This document shows, in pieces, positions 16,377 through 25,927 of a DNA stretch of 64,000 bases. The notes under the pieces are model-generated. The model made no database searches. It saw only the letters and a program-made list of their open reading frames with translations, and had not been told where the DNA came from. The stretch is taken from positions 124,001-188,000 of the forward strand of contig NZ_QRBE01000010.1 in assembly GCF_003363155.1 (NCBI RefSeq). Reading direction: 5' to 3'. Made by a program: the position numbers and the translations under genes. Within the stretch, counting starts at the first letter, position 1. Every line of letters starts with the position of its first letter. This DNA comes from Dyella monticola. Its GTDB lineage: Bacteria; Pseudomonadota; Gammaproteobacteria; Xanthomonadales; Rhodanobacteraceae.

Positions 16377-17440
16377 CGTGTCTCCAAAGAAAGGGATCGC
16401 GCCTCGGCGGTCAGGCGCGCAGGGGAAGTACCGCGCATGCGGGTACGCTTCGCTCCGCGCATGTCCAGGTCGGAAAACTGGGTGTTATGCCAACTGCTGT
16501 GGGCCAGGTTGGCCCGACTGAGGTCGATGGGGCCACCGCTGGCGTGGTCGAAGCGCGCGTAGCTGAGATCGGCACCTGCGAGCCTGACGTCGGTCAATTG
16601 AGCGTGATCCCACACACTGCCCGTGGCGCGCGCCCGATCCAGACAAACGCGGCGCAGCGTTGCACTTTGCAGGATCGTGCCCTCGCACACCAATGCGGTG
16701 GCATCGACGTCCTCGAACACGGTCTGCAACATCAACGCGCCGGAAACATCTGCACCGTGCAAGTGTGTACGCAACAACGTCGCCTGCCGGCAATTGGCCT
16801 GGCGCAAATCGACGCCCTCGAGGTTGGCCTCGACGAAACTTGTTTCTTCGAGCATGCAGCGCGACAGCTTGACCGTGCGCAAGTCCATTCCGTCAAAACA
16901 CGCCTTGCGCAGCACCGACGCCGATGCCCGTAAACCGTCGAGGGTGATGCCGCGAAAATCTACATCGGTAAGCACGCACTGATCCAGCACGACATGCGTG
17001 AGGTTCGCCCCCGCCAGCTGCGATTGCGCCACCACCGTACGCTGCCAATTCGATGTGGCAAGCGTGATCGCCTTCAAGTCGCATTGATTGAACGCACTCA
17101 ACGCCAGCGCGCTGCCTTGCCAGTCACTATGCGACAGATCGCAACCGGTCAGCGCCACCTGCGAGGCGTTCACGCCAGCCCAGCGAGATTGACTCAGGTT
17201 GCAGCGGGTGAAACTGCATGCCTGCATCGTCATGCCGCGCAGATCCGCGCCGCGCAGATCGCAATCGACGAAGGTAGCGCCGCTCATATTGCTGTGGCGC
17301 AACGCCGCGCCACGCCAGGTGACGCCGCTGAACACCAGGTTCTCGATGCGTTTTGCACTCGCATCCAGCGACCCGAGGTCCACGTTGTGCACGGGACGGC
17401 CCAGTTGCTGCAAATGCAGGATGTCGCTCCACTGCATCAT
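16373..17440 (-). CDS. Pentapeptide-repeat protein of the VgrG accessory module
   Basis: A protein of 355 residues composed almost wholly of A(D/N)LxX-type pentapeptide repeats from residue 30 to 330 (for example DLRGADLRGMTM, NLEGVDLRQAN, DLSYARFDHA). Such repeats fold as a right-handed quadrilateral beta-helix. In this context the protein is likely a structural or adaptor component for the VgrG/DUF4150 spike. Both its start and stop overlap neighbouring genes by four bases, so it is made in step with the DUF2169 and DUF3540 proteins. Confidence 0.8.
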   Translation of the reverse strand: MMQWSDILHLQQLGRPVHNVDLGSLDASAKRIENLVFSGVTWRGAALRHSNMSGATFVDCDLRGADLRGMTMQACSFTRCNLSQSRWAGVNASQVALTGCDLSHSDWQGSALALSAFNQCDLKAITLATSNWQRTVVAQSQLAGANLTHVVLDQCVLTDVDFRGITLDGLRASASVLRKACFDGMDLRTVKLSRCMLEETSFVEANLEGVDLRQANCRQATLLRTHLHGADVSGALMLQTVFEDVDATALVCEGTILQSATLRRVCLDRARATGSVWDHAQLTDVRLAGADLSYARFDHASGGPIDLSRANLAHSSWHNTQFSDLDMRGAKRTRMRGTSPARLTAEARSLSLETR

Positions 17441-20025
17441 CCGCGCAGCCTCCGTCCGGGTTCGATGCGGATACCTTCCAGCCGTGCGTCGTCGAAGCGC
17501 GCCTCAGTGCATTCGGCCTGCACGAAATTCGCGCCTTGCAGATCTGCGGCACGAAAATCGGCACGCCGGCACATGGCCTGGAAGAAATCGGCCGACTCGG
17601 CGTGACATGCAGTGAGCACGCCCCCCATGAACAACGAGCGATAGAACAACCCGTGTTCGAGCACGGCACCCTGCAGGCGTGTGCCGCTGAAGTCGCATTC
17701 GCGAAACTCGCCGTTCATCAGGTTTGCATCGGCAAGCGTTCCATCGCGCCAGCTACTGTGGTCAGCCGCCACGCGCTGCAGATCGGCACGGCTCCAGTCG
17801 GCGCCACCGCCAGCCTGCACGCGCGTGAGCGCCGCGCCGGTCCAGCGGCTATCGGCAAGCTTGCATTCCATCAGCACACAGCGGCTCAGGCTTGCGTCGC
17901 TCCACTCGCTGTCGCATAAGCTCGAACCCAGCGCCACAGTGCGTTGCCAGGACGTATGCGACCAGCGGCTCGCATCGGCCTTGGCGTGCAGCAACACGCA
18001 ATCGTTGAGCGTGGTGTGCTCCAGATTGGCGCCGGTGAGCACGACATTGGGGGCAATCCATTGATCGAATCGCGCGCCGGCCAGGTCGGCGCGTTGCCAG
18101 TCCGCATCTGACGCCTGCACGCCAGAAAAGCTGGCGCCATGGAATATCGCATCGTGCGCGCGTGTCTTGGCCAGGTTGGCGCCGTCGAAACGTGCCGCGG
18201 AACAGTTGGCCTTGTCCAGGGTGGCGCCGGTCAAGGCCACTTCGCTCAGATCGGCGCCATCGAGCTGCGCACCACTGAGATCGGACGCTTCCAACAACGC
18301 GCCGCGCAGATCGGCACCCGATAACACTGCACCACGTAGATTCGCACCGGCCAGATCGCAGCCTTGCAACGATGCGCCTTCGCGCACACGCAACAACACC
18401 CATTGGCCAATGGCCGCCGCCGCTTCCGGTGTCAAGGGCAAGCCCGATGCGGTGACGGTGGGTGCAGCTAATCGCGCGCGGCGCTGCAGATCCTGCAATG
18501 GAGCGATGGATACCGCTGGCAACGACAAGGACACGCTGAATTGGGCAAGCGTGCCAAGCGAACTGCTGGAGCCATCGGCGCGTGCCAGTGCCGCTTCCAC
18601 GGTTGCGGTGGGCGCCGCCGGCACCTTTGGCAATTGGGCCATTTGCGCGGCGGCTTGCTCGCGCAATACCTGTGCGTGCTCGCTCGCCTGCTTGGCCAAC
18701 TGCTCGGCGCTGTCGAGCAATGGGCCGAGATCGAAATCGCCACGCAGCATGGCGGCCTTGGAAGGAACGGCCAACGCCGGCCCTGCCGGCGCGGGCGATG
18801 GCGGCGGCGCCATGCCGCTGGCTGCTTCGAATTCGGCGGCCAATGTGGCCTCGCGCAGATCGCGCGATGCCTTGCGCTGATCGTGTTCCTGCTGGTCCTC
18901 CAGACTGCGCGCTGCACGAAGCACCGCGTCCGGTTCGGGCGTGAGCTGCGACTCGTTGAATACATGCCGCGCGGCGGTGTCACGATTCAAACGCAAAGCC
19001 AGCACCTGACCGTAATGCGACAACGCGCGCGGCACATCGGCCGCGTGCTCGTAGGCAACCATCACCGCTTCGACGTCCAAGGCCAGGCTGTCGTCCACGT
19101 CGATCTCGCCGCGATGAATGGCGACACCCAGCTCCGCATCCGGGAAAAACCACACGGTGTCGAAAGCCAGTTGCAGTTCGTCCAGCGCATCAGACGGCGC
19201 GCCTTTGCGATGCACGAACGCGCGCGGACGAAATTCCGGCAACCAGCCTTCGATCACCGGTAACTGCGGATGCAGCCCTTCCAGTCGATAGGCCTCGCCG
19301 CCCTGAAAATGTCCGGCCATGCGCTGGTCCAGCGGCGCGGTGTTGAAGAACTCCGTGTGTGTGTCATCGGCCAGGCCTGGAAACGCTTCGGCCTGCCAGC
19401 GTCGACCGTAGGTGCCGATCCAGCGCCGGCGCGGCAACCAGCCCACGTCGATAGCGCCGAAACCCACCGGCGCATAACGCCGATGGGGATAGCGCACCGG
19501 TTGTTGGGGATCTTCCACATTCGGCATGCGCCCTTCGTTGCGGCCAACAAACGCCGCGAAGGGGTTGGTCAGATAACCACAACCTTCCGGATTGGCCGGA
19601 TGGCGCGCACCCCCGAACGCGCGATTCCACGCCAGCGGCATGCTGGTAAAGGGCACCGGCGGTGTGATTTGCAGCAGCGGCAGCAGCCCGTATTTCCATT
19701 CGCGATCGCCCACCACGCGCAGGCGCTTGTCGATCGTGCCTACCTGCAAGCGCACTGTTTGCTCAGTAGTGGCAAGACCACGCGCTGCATAGGCGCTACC
19801 GGCCATCAGCACTTCGCCGCGCGCCTTGGGCATCAGTTCGTCCAGCGGCCGGCCGGGCGGCAGCGCAGCCATCACCTTGCGCCATTGCAGGTTGTCGCGC
19901 AGCAAGGTGTCGGCACGCCCTCCGAGCGAGAAGAATCCCAACGTCGCCACCAGCAGCCGATGACGTCCCTGCCAGAGGTAAGGGCGATGCATCAGCCCCA
20001 GCGTCATGGGTTTGATGATCTTCAT
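17437..20025 (-). CDS. DUF2169 domain plus pentapeptide repeats, VgrG accessory protein
   Basis: A protein of 862 residues. The N-terminal part (about 1-330) is a DUF2169 domain (KIIKPMTLGLMHRPYLWQG, WNRAFGGARHPANPEGCGY, PVRYPHRRYAPVGFGAID). A linker of about 370-560 is Ala/Gln-rich with helical segments. The C-terminal 300 residues are pentapeptide repeats (DLAGANLRGAVLSGADLRGALL and so on). DUF2169 proteins are known as adaptors or chaperones for type VI effectors and sit next to vgrG, as here. The stop overlaps the second pentapeptide gene. Confidence 0.85.
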   Translation of the reverse strand: MKIIKPMTLGLMHRPYLWQGRHRLLVATLGFFSLGGRADTLLRDNLQWRKVMAALPPGRPLDELMPKARGEVLMAGSAYAARGLATTEQTVRLQVGTIDKRLRVVGDREWKYGLLPLLQITPPVPFTSMPLAWNRAFGGARHPANPEGCGYLTNPFAAFVGRNEGRMPNVEDPQQPVRYPHRRYAPVGFGAIDVGWLPRRRWIGTYGRRWQAEAFPGLADDTHTEFFNTAPLDQRMAGHFQGGEAYRLEGLHPQLPVIEGWLPEFRPRAFVHRKGAPSDALDELQLAFDTVWFFPDAELGVAIHRGEIDVDDSLALDVEAVMVAYEHAADVPRALSHYGQVLALRLNRDTAARHVFNESQLTPEPDAVLRAARSLEDQQEHDQRKASRDLREATLAAEFEAASGMAPPPSPAPAGPALAVPSKAAMLRGDFDLGPLLDSAEQLAKQASEHAQVLREQAAAQMAQLPKVPAAPTATVEAALARADGSSSSLGTLAQFSVSLSLPAVSIAPLQDLQRRARLAAPTVTASGLPLTPEAAAAIGQWVLLRVREGASLQGCDLAGANLRGAVLSGADLRGALLEASDLSGAQLDGADLSEVALTGATLDKANCSAARFDGANLAKTRAHDAIFHGASFSGVQASDADWQRADLAGARFDQWIAPNVVLTGANLEHTTLNDCVLLHAKADASRWSHTSWQRTVALGSSLCDSEWSDASLSRCVLMECKLADSRWTGAALTRVQAGGGADWSRADLQRVAADHSSWRDGTLADANLMNGEFRECDFSGTRLQGAVLEHGLFYRSLFMGGVLTACHAESADFFQAMCRRADFRAADLQGANFVQAECTEARFDDARLEGIRIEPGRRLRG

Positions 20026-20032
20026 GCGCGCC

Positions 20033-22591
20033 TCATACGTAAATGTAGATGGTTGGAATCGACAAGCTCACACCCACGATTTCCAGCGTCGCCCGCGCAC
20101 CGGCGATCGTGACCGACGCACCAGAGCCGGTGATGTCCACCGTAGTGGATTGGCCATGCACGCCGACGCGGGTTTCGCTGCCGGTGACGCTGATCTCGGT
20201 CGAATCGCCGGTGACGGAAATGCCGGTACTGGTGCCGGTCACGTTCAGCCGCGTGCTGCTGCCGACGATGCCGGTATCCACACTGGCACCGGTGATGTTG
20301 GTTTGTATCGAGCTGCCGGTGAGCGATGTGCCGAGGTTGGAACCGGTGAGATTGGTCTGCTCGTTGCTGCCGGTGACCGACATGACCGTGCTGCTGCCGG
20401 TGGCGGAGATCGCCTGCGTGATGCCGGTGACCGACGTGCTGGTCGAGGCGCCAGTCACGGAGGTGTCAGCACGCACACCCGTCATGCCGATCTGGGAGGC
20501 CAGCCCGATCATCGACACGCCACTGCTCAGGCCGATGAACGATGTTGTATCAGTCGTGCCGATGGTGTCGGTGGACGTGCTCGATGTAATCGTGCTGGTG
20601 CTCTGGACAATGTTCTGCGTGGACAGGCGCGTACTGGTGCCGCTTACCGTATCTTCGCTATAGGTATTGCCGGTGACGGTGGAGTAGCTGGTGCTGCTGC
20701 CCAGCGTGCTCTTGCTCCACACTTCCTTGCCTTCATGCGTGCTGTACGTACAGCCAAATGAATCCGATGAACTGAGCAACCCCTCGGCGCCGTTCTCCGA
20801 GGTGGCATAGCTGTAACTGGCACCTTGCGAAAAGCTGGTGTCGCGGTATTGCCCGGTGGCGTACTTGGACGACACGATCTGGATCGCCTGATCCAGGTTG
20901 TAAGCCGATTTGCTGCCGTAGCGGATGCTTTGGCCATCGCCGTAGCTAGTGGAATAACTGCTGCCGACGTGCGTGTTCGCGGTCCAGCCCGAAGGCGTGA
21001 CCACCAGGCTGCCATTGGCTTGCACGATGCTCTGGATTTCCGGTAGCTCCGATTCATCGTTCGCGCGCGCCACCTGTACGGTCACGCCAATTTCCGGCAC
21101 GGTTTGCATGTGCGCGGCGAGCTTCACCCACACCGGCGTAGTGGGTGAACCAGGGCTGGAAAACTGCACGTAGACGCCCTTGGCCATCAAATCCTGTGGC
21201 GAGGCATCGCTGTCGCGCAGGCGGCTCGACTCCGGGTCGAAATTGTTGGGCTCGTAGTAACGCCAGTCTTTGGGCCCCTGCCCGGATTTGTCGACCACCT
21301 TGGCGAGGATCGCGCCTTGCTGCGTGTCCTGCACCGAGAACGGAGTAAGCATGCCGTCCGCACCGGTGGCTTCGAAAGTGTTGGTATAGCCGCCGTCGGC
21401 GCTCGCCTTGTGCTGCACTTTATTCAGTACGAACGGCTTGCCTTCCAGCGAAGGCCGCACCGGCGAGGGATGCGTGCCCTGGGCCATGTCGCCGCTGAGC
21501 GTGAACTGATAGCCCACGCGAAAATCCGTGCAGGTGCTGCTGCCTGACAATTGTTGTGCCGATGCCGCCATGCATGACGCCGTGCGCTTGACATACTGGC
21601 GCACCGAACCGCTGCTCGATCCGTATTGATACGTGCGGTACTGGTTGAACGGCAACCGGCCCGAATCGGTGGGCATCGTGGAAGCAAACGTCTGATAGGT
21701 CGCCACCGGATCCTGCTGCGATGCACTTTCCTCGTGCACGAACACGCCGTTGATGCCGGTGCTGGTCAACGATTGCTGATAGCTGTACTGGAACACCACA
21801 TCGTTCTGCTGCATGCCCAGCTCGTCCAGCATGGTGTGGGTGTAGCGCAGCGCGCGACCACCGAATGCTTTGGGGTACGCAGGCCGGTTGGCGAATACCA
21901 CCGTGTGGCTGTTCCCGTTGTGCTTGAAGTAGTAGTAAATGTGCGCCTTGGCCATCATGCGGCGCAGGAATTCATAATCGCTCTCGCCAGCCTGCAGCCA
22001 GTCCTGCACACGATCGATAGCGATGTTGCCGCCGCCGGAGACCGCGTCCAGCGAATAATCGACATAGTGCTTGCGCATCAGCGTGGCGATCACGTCACGC
22101 ACGCTCATCTGCGCATGCACGCAGTAGCCGTTGGTCAGCGTGAGCTTCCAAAGCGCAGGCTTCATGCCGAGCCGATAGACGCCCGGCTCATCCATCGCGA
22201 AGGATGTAACCAGGCCGTTGTAGAGCGTGAGATCCTTGCCCGTCCCCGAACTCAACGCCTGCGCGAAACGTGCTGTCGCATCGGGACGATCGCTGAGCGT
22301 GGGATCGCTGATACCAACCGTCACCGGCCGCCCGATGACAGCGTCGAAACTGAGCGGACGCCCATGCCTGGGCGATGTATTGCCGCGCAATTGCAACTGA
22401 TAGTCGAACGGCTCGGACACGCTCTCCTGCCCTTCAAAGGAAAGCAGGCGGAAGGTTTCATCCCCCAGCCACTGGCGGCCGGCCAATTCGATGCCGCAAT
22501 GCAGGAACAGCAGCGGCGAATCGGCACCGCCAAGCGAGCCGATCGGCTTGATCGCGGTACGCCCCGCGGTATCGCTCGGGATGGCGCTCAA
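20033..22591 (-). CDS. vgrG: Type VI spike protein VgrG (TssI) with long repeat needle
   Basis: A protein of 852 residues. The gp27-like N-terminal part begins FRLLSFEGQESVSEPFDYQLQ and includes DEPGVYRLGMKPALWKLTL and the LQAGESDYEFLRRMMAKAHI segment typical of VgrG. The gp5 OB-fold region follows (VKLAAHMQTVPEIGVTVQVA). The last 200 or so residues are a Thr/Ser/Gly repeat (roughly every ten residues, SxTGxS...) predicted to form the triple beta-helix needle. It ends in IPTIYIYV with no effector domain, so cargo must be carried through the adjacent PAAR-like module. The start overlaps the tssG stop by four bases. Confidence 0.92.
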   Translation of the reverse strand: MSAIPSDTAGRTAIKPIGSLGGADSPLLFLHCGIELAGRQWLGDETFRLLSFEGQESVSEPFDYQLQLRGNTSPRHGRPLSFDAVIGRPVTVGISDPTLSDRPDATARFAQALSSGTGKDLTLYNGLVTSFAMDEPGVYRLGMKPALWKLTLTNGYCVHAQMSVRDVIATLMRKHYVDYSLDAVSGGGNIAIDRVQDWLQAGESDYEFLRRMMAKAHIYYYFKHNGNSHTVVFANRPAYPKAFGGRALRYTHTMLDELGMQQNDVVFQYSYQQSLTSTGINGVFVHEESASQQDPVATYQTFASTMPTDSGRLPFNQYRTYQYGSSSGSVRQYVKRTASCMAASAQQLSGSSTCTDFRVGYQFTLSGDMAQGTHPSPVRPSLEGKPFVLNKVQHKASADGGYTNTFEATGADGMLTPFSVQDTQQGAILAKVVDKSGQGPKDWRYYEPNNFDPESSRLRDSDASPQDLMAKGVYVQFSSPGSPTTPVWVKLAAHMQTVPEIGVTVQVARANDESELPEIQSIVQANGSLVVTPSGWTANTHVGSSYSTSYGDGQSIRYGSKSAYNLDQAIQIVSSKYATGQYRDTSFSQGASYSYATSENGAEGLLSSSDSFGCTYSTHEGKEVWSKSTLGSSTSYSTVTGNTYSEDTVSGTSTRLSTQNIVQSTSTITSSTSTDTIGTTDTTSFIGLSSGVSMIGLASQIGMTGVRADTSVTGASTSTSVTGITQAISATGSSTVMSVTGSNEQTNLTGSNLGTSLTGSSIQTNITGASVDTGIVGSSTRLNVTGTSTGISVTGDSTEISVTGSETRVGVHGQSTTVDITGSGASVTIAGARATLEIVGVSLSIPTIYIYV
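20080..20700 (-). repeat. Degenerate repeat array encoding the VgrG needle
   Basis: On the minus strand the DNA repeats a unit of about 30 bases coding for variants of SVTGSST, NLTGSNL and NITGASV. Units have diverged but keep the TG core, as expected of a beta-helical spike selected for shape. There are some twenty units. Confidence 0.75.
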
Positions 22592-23718
22592 GCGGCCTCC
22601 TGCACGGCATCGCGTCGAATGGTGAATCGCACGGCGCGCGGTTTATCCGGCTTTCCGTTCAACCAGGCCGTCTGCCCGAGCCGTAGGCCATGGCTGCTGC
22701 CGAATCCGGCGATGCGCTGCGGGCGCCACAACAAAGACCGCGGAATGCTGGACGCTTCGACCATGACGGTAATGACGACATCCACGTGGCGGTCGAGCAG
22801 AAAATGCACCATGGCGGCGAGGCCGGTGTAGCCCCCGCCGAACGCTTTGTCCTGATCACCGTCCTCTCCCTGCACACAGTCGCGCAACAGCGCGCAAAGC
22901 CGCTTGTACGCGATGGGCCCGACGGTCAAACCGACCGCTGCCTGATTGACCCACACGCGCCTTCCCAGCGGCGCCGTATCGGCGATCCGGCGGTGCCCAA
23001 GACGCGTTTGGTCGCGCGTCTCGATCGCGCGCCAGGCGCCGAGCAATTCGTCCACATGCACCGGCGCTTGCAGATAGACCCCCATCACGACACCAAACCC
23101 CGCCGCGCTTTTGCGTCCATTGCCAACCAATCCGCACAAAGCGAGCAACGCGCGCTTGGGAATAGGCACGCGTCGCTTCAAGATCTCCGCGCCCTCGCCT
23201 TCGAATGCAGACAGGCCCATCAAGGCACCGACCATGTCCGCGTAATGGGTGTTCTCCGGTCGGCACGCATCGAACGCGGCCACGCTGGCAGCCTTCAATT
23301 CATAGCGGATCGCGCTGATGCGGTGATTGAAAATATCGAGAAATTCCGCCATCACCGGGTCGCGTTCGGCCAGGCGCTGACGGATCCAATCGGCAAAACT
23401 ATCCGGCAGCGGCCCCAATACGCCGGAAAGAACAAAATTGGTGACGAACAATTCCACCCGTCGCTCGTCGATCTTGTTGCGCACGACACGGCGCTGGCGG
23501 CCCGCGGAAATCTCGCTGCCAGGAAACGCCGACGACATTTCGGCGCGAAAGCGCAGATGTGTATTGACCTGCCGCGCACCGCGTTCGATGACCGCAGGCG
23601 AAGCATCACGCAACGGCCACGAGTTCAGCCGTATCCACTGAAAAAAATCAAAACTCGCCGGCCGTCCACGCAAGCGGCTGGCTAGAGATTCACCTGTGCG
23701 CCAGTCAGCGGCTCCCAT
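22588..23718 (-). CDS. tssG: Type VI secretion baseplate protein TssG
   Basis: A protein of 376 residues of the ImpH/VasB family. The opening SFDFFQWIRLNSWP and RFRAEMSSAFPGSEI are family features, together with NFVLSGVLGPLPDSFADWI and FLDIFNHRISAIRYEL. TssG forms the baseplate wedge with TssF and TssE under the VgrG spike. The frame starts inside the end of tssF (37-base overlap) and its stop overlaps vgrG (ATGA), which indicates tight translational coupling. Confidence 0.92.
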   Translation of the reverse strand: MGAADWRTGESLASRLRGRPASFDFFQWIRLNSWPLRDASPAVIERGARQVNTHLRFRAEMSSAFPGSEISAGRQRRVVRNKIDERRVELFVTNFVLSGVLGPLPDSFADWIRQRLAERDPVMAEFLDIFNHRISAIRYELKAASVAAFDACRPENTHYADMVGALMGLSAFEGEGAEILKRRVPIPKRALLALCGLVGNGRKSAAGFGVVMGVYLQAPVHVDELLGAWRAIETRDQTRLGHRRIADTAPLGRRVWVNQAAVGLTVGPIAYKRLCALLRDCVQGEDGDQDKAFGGGYTGLAAMVHFLLDRHVDVVITVMVEASSIPRSLLWRPQRIAGFGSSHGLRLGQTAWLNGKPDKPRAVRFTIRRDAVQEAA

Positions 23719-25505
23719 GTCTTCAGCTCTCCCACGCGATCGGACGGTTCAAGAATCAGTTCGACGACGGTATTGACCTCTGCATACAAGGACAGAAAAC
23801 GGTGCAGCACGCTGCCGAACAGCACCGCGCTGCCGCCTTCGAAATGTCCGGTATCGACTTTGACGCGCACCTGCAGGCAATCGACGAAACCCCGCCAAGC
23901 CTCACGACGCGGCACACGCTTCTGGATGCGGCGAGTCGTAAGCTCGCGCAAGCCATCGATCTGCCGGGCGCCGGTAAGACTGGCCGGCCCCACATGCAGG
24001 CGCAGCATGTTCTTCAGAATCGGTGGCCCCTGTTGCCCATCGACCAGCGACAAATGGTTGAGGCAAAGCTGCGACACCAGCGCCCATGGTTTATCGCCCA
24101 GCATCTGCGGCGGTGTGTGCGGCGTGGGCTTGCTGCACACCCTGAGCTTGGTCACCGGCCCCGCGCCCTCCAGATACAGCACACTGCCGACCAGCAACTG
24201 CGAAGGCAGGCGGCGATTGGTGCATAACGCCATGCCGCCGATCATTTCTTCCGGCGGCAAGGTGACGTCAAAATCCGGATCGAGGAAAGACACATAGGTT
24301 TCGGTGCCGTGCACGGCGCCGGTCTGATTGACTTCGCGCCGCGTCGCGTAGAAATAATCGAGCTTGTCCATCTCCTGGAAATCATCCAGCGAAAAATACG
24401 GCGCAATCGGCCGCGGACTGCGGTCCGGCCGGATCGAGACGAGTTCCTGCAGGCGGTAGATTTCGCAGAAGCGGTGAAGTTGTTCGTCACCGATGATGCG
24501 GTATTCATAGTGATGCTGGTCGAGCACGAACGGCTCAATGCGCTGCGGATAGAGGTTGATCATCGGCAGGCAGTTGAGCCGCAGCAGTTCGCTATCCGGG
24601 GTGTTGTGCTTGGACGGCGGGATGTCCAGCAGAAAAAGCAGTTCGAATTCCTTGTCGATGCCGGTCAGGTCCATGCCCGCCACTTCGAAAAACAGGAATT
24701 TCTGCGGGAACGCAAAATACTCCTGCAACAGGCGGTAACCCGGATGCGTAAGTTTGTTGAAGCCCAGCAGCGACTCCTCCGGCTTGAAACCGCACCAGGT
24801 GAGCTTGTCCGGATCCAGGTAACGCAGCGGCCCATTGCCCGGCATGCGTACCGCGATACGCACCAGATGCGTGGCCAGTGCGTCGTACAGCGCGTACGCC
24901 TGCTTGTGCTCGGCATTGATGCAAAAGCGCAAGAATGGCATGTTCAGCGCGTGGATCGGGTCCTTGCCAAGGCATTGCACGGTCGCGCGCACGATCGAAA
25001 GCGTGCGCGTGTCGCCGGCATCCAGCGCATAGGCGTTGGCCGCCACCGTCGCAAGGTCCTTGATCTTCAACGGCCACAATGGCGTCGAGTAGCACGTACG
25101 AAAACGGCAGCGCACTTTCTGCCCGACGTCGTCGGTCGCCACGGCATACACATAGCGGCCGCGATCGAGCGTGGAGCCGTGCATGAAATTGGCGCCATCG
25201 GGCCGCACTTCCACTTCGCCAATCAGCATCGATGGCAGCGGTGCTTCCAGATGCGGATAAAGCAGCCCAAGCAAGGCATTGGGCAGCACGGCCTGATCGG
25301 TTTCCAGCTGATAGCGCAGGCGCCCGGCCATCCAGGCGAACGACTGCATGAGCATTTCCACATGCGGATCGCCGCTGCGCCCGGCGCTGAGCTCCAGCGT
25401 CTTGGCAATGGCCGGGAACGAGGCGCCAAATTCCGCGGCCTCGTCGCGCAGGGAGGCGAGCTCCTGCTCGAACCACATTTTCAGGCGTGGCGCGCTGTCA
25501 TTCAT
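23682..25505 (-). CDS. tssF: Type VI secretion baseplate protein TssF
   Basis: A protein of 607 residues of the ImpG/VasA family. The beginning, LKMWFEQELASLRDEAAEFGASFP, and RSGDPHVEMLMQSFAWMAGRLRYQLE are diagnostic. QEYFAFPQKFLFFEVAGMDL in the middle and the C-terminal LYAEVNTVVELIL are also typical. It forms the wedge with TssG. I choose the ATG at 25505, which overlaps the tssE stop in an ATGA, over the upstream start at 25523. Confidence 0.94.
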   Translation of the reverse strand: MNDSAPRLKMWFEQELASLRDEAAEFGASFPAIAKTLELSAGRSGDPHVEMLMQSFAWMAGRLRYQLETDQAVLPNALLGLLYPHLEAPLPSMLIGEVEVRPDGANFMHGSTLDRGRYVYAVATDDVGQKVRCRFRTCYSTPLWPLKIKDLATVAANAYALDAGDTRTLSIVRATVQCLGKDPIHALNMPFLRFCINAEHKQAYALYDALATHLVRIAVRMPGNGPLRYLDPDKLTWCGFKPEESLLGFNKLTHPGYRLLQEYFAFPQKFLFFEVAGMDLTGIDKEFELLFLLDIPPSKHNTPDSELLRLNCLPMINLYPQRIEPFVLDQHHYEYRIIGDEQLHRFCEIYRLQELVSIRPDRSPRPIAPYFSLDDFQEMDKLDYFYATRREVNQTGAVHGTETYVSFLDPDFDVTLPPEEMIGGMALCTNRRLPSQLLVGSVLYLEGAGPVTKLRVCSKPTPHTPPQMLGDKPWALVSQLCLNHLSLVDGQQGPPILKNMLRLHVGPASLTGARQIDGLRELTTRRIQKRVPRREAWRGFVDCLQVRVKVDTGHFEGGSAVLFGSVLHRFLSLYAEVNTVVELILEPSDRVGELKTWEPLTGAQVNL

Positions 25506-25894
25506 CGCACGTCGTCCGGACAAGGCATTTCGAAGCGAAACACGCTCGGCTCATCGTCCACCTGCAACTGGCCATGCACGATCAGCGCATACGGACGCAA
25601 TGGGCGCCCCTTGGACAGCCATTCCAATCGAACCGCGCGCAAGCGTGGCTCGTAGCGCGCAATCGCTTCGGCCAGCCGCGCGCCATAGCGTTCGTGATCG
25701 TGGATGCCGATACTGAAGTCCACGATGGTCGGCATGCCAAAATCGCACACATGCATGTCGCGGCCACCTGCGAACGGGCGGCATTCCACAATGCGCTGGA
25801 TCTGCGCGGCGACAGCCCCTGCCAAATCGAATGGCGGCGCCTGCCCCATGCCGGGATCAGTGCGATTGACCAGGCGCTCCATCAGGAATTGCAC
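25502..25894 (-). CDS. tssE: Type VI secretion baseplate protein TssE (gp25-like)
   Basis: A protein of 130 residues with the GPW/gp25 fold. It nucleates sheath assembly on the baseplate. Visible features are MERLVNRTDPG, AVAAQIQRIVECRPF, the DFGMPTIVDFSIG strand and IARYEPRLRAVRLEW. A strong AGGAGG site six bases upstream supports the GTG start at 25894; an internal ATG at 25882 would be too far from it. The gene ends overlapping tssF. Confidence 0.9.
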   Translation of the reverse strand: MQFLMERLVNRTDPGMGQAPPFDLAGAVAAQIQRIVECRPFAGGRDMHVCDFGMPTIVDFSIGIHDHERYGARLAEAIARYEPRLRAVRLEWLSKGRPLRPYALIVHGQLQVDDEPSVFRFEMPCPDDVR

Positions 25895-25927
25895 GCAAAA
25901 CCTCCTTCCATCCGGAGCTGCCCATCA

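Noticed and set aside
24309-25655. 448-codon plus-strand frame
   Set aside because: It lies wholly antisense to tssF and tssE, which have clear family motifs. High GC produces long shadow frames here.
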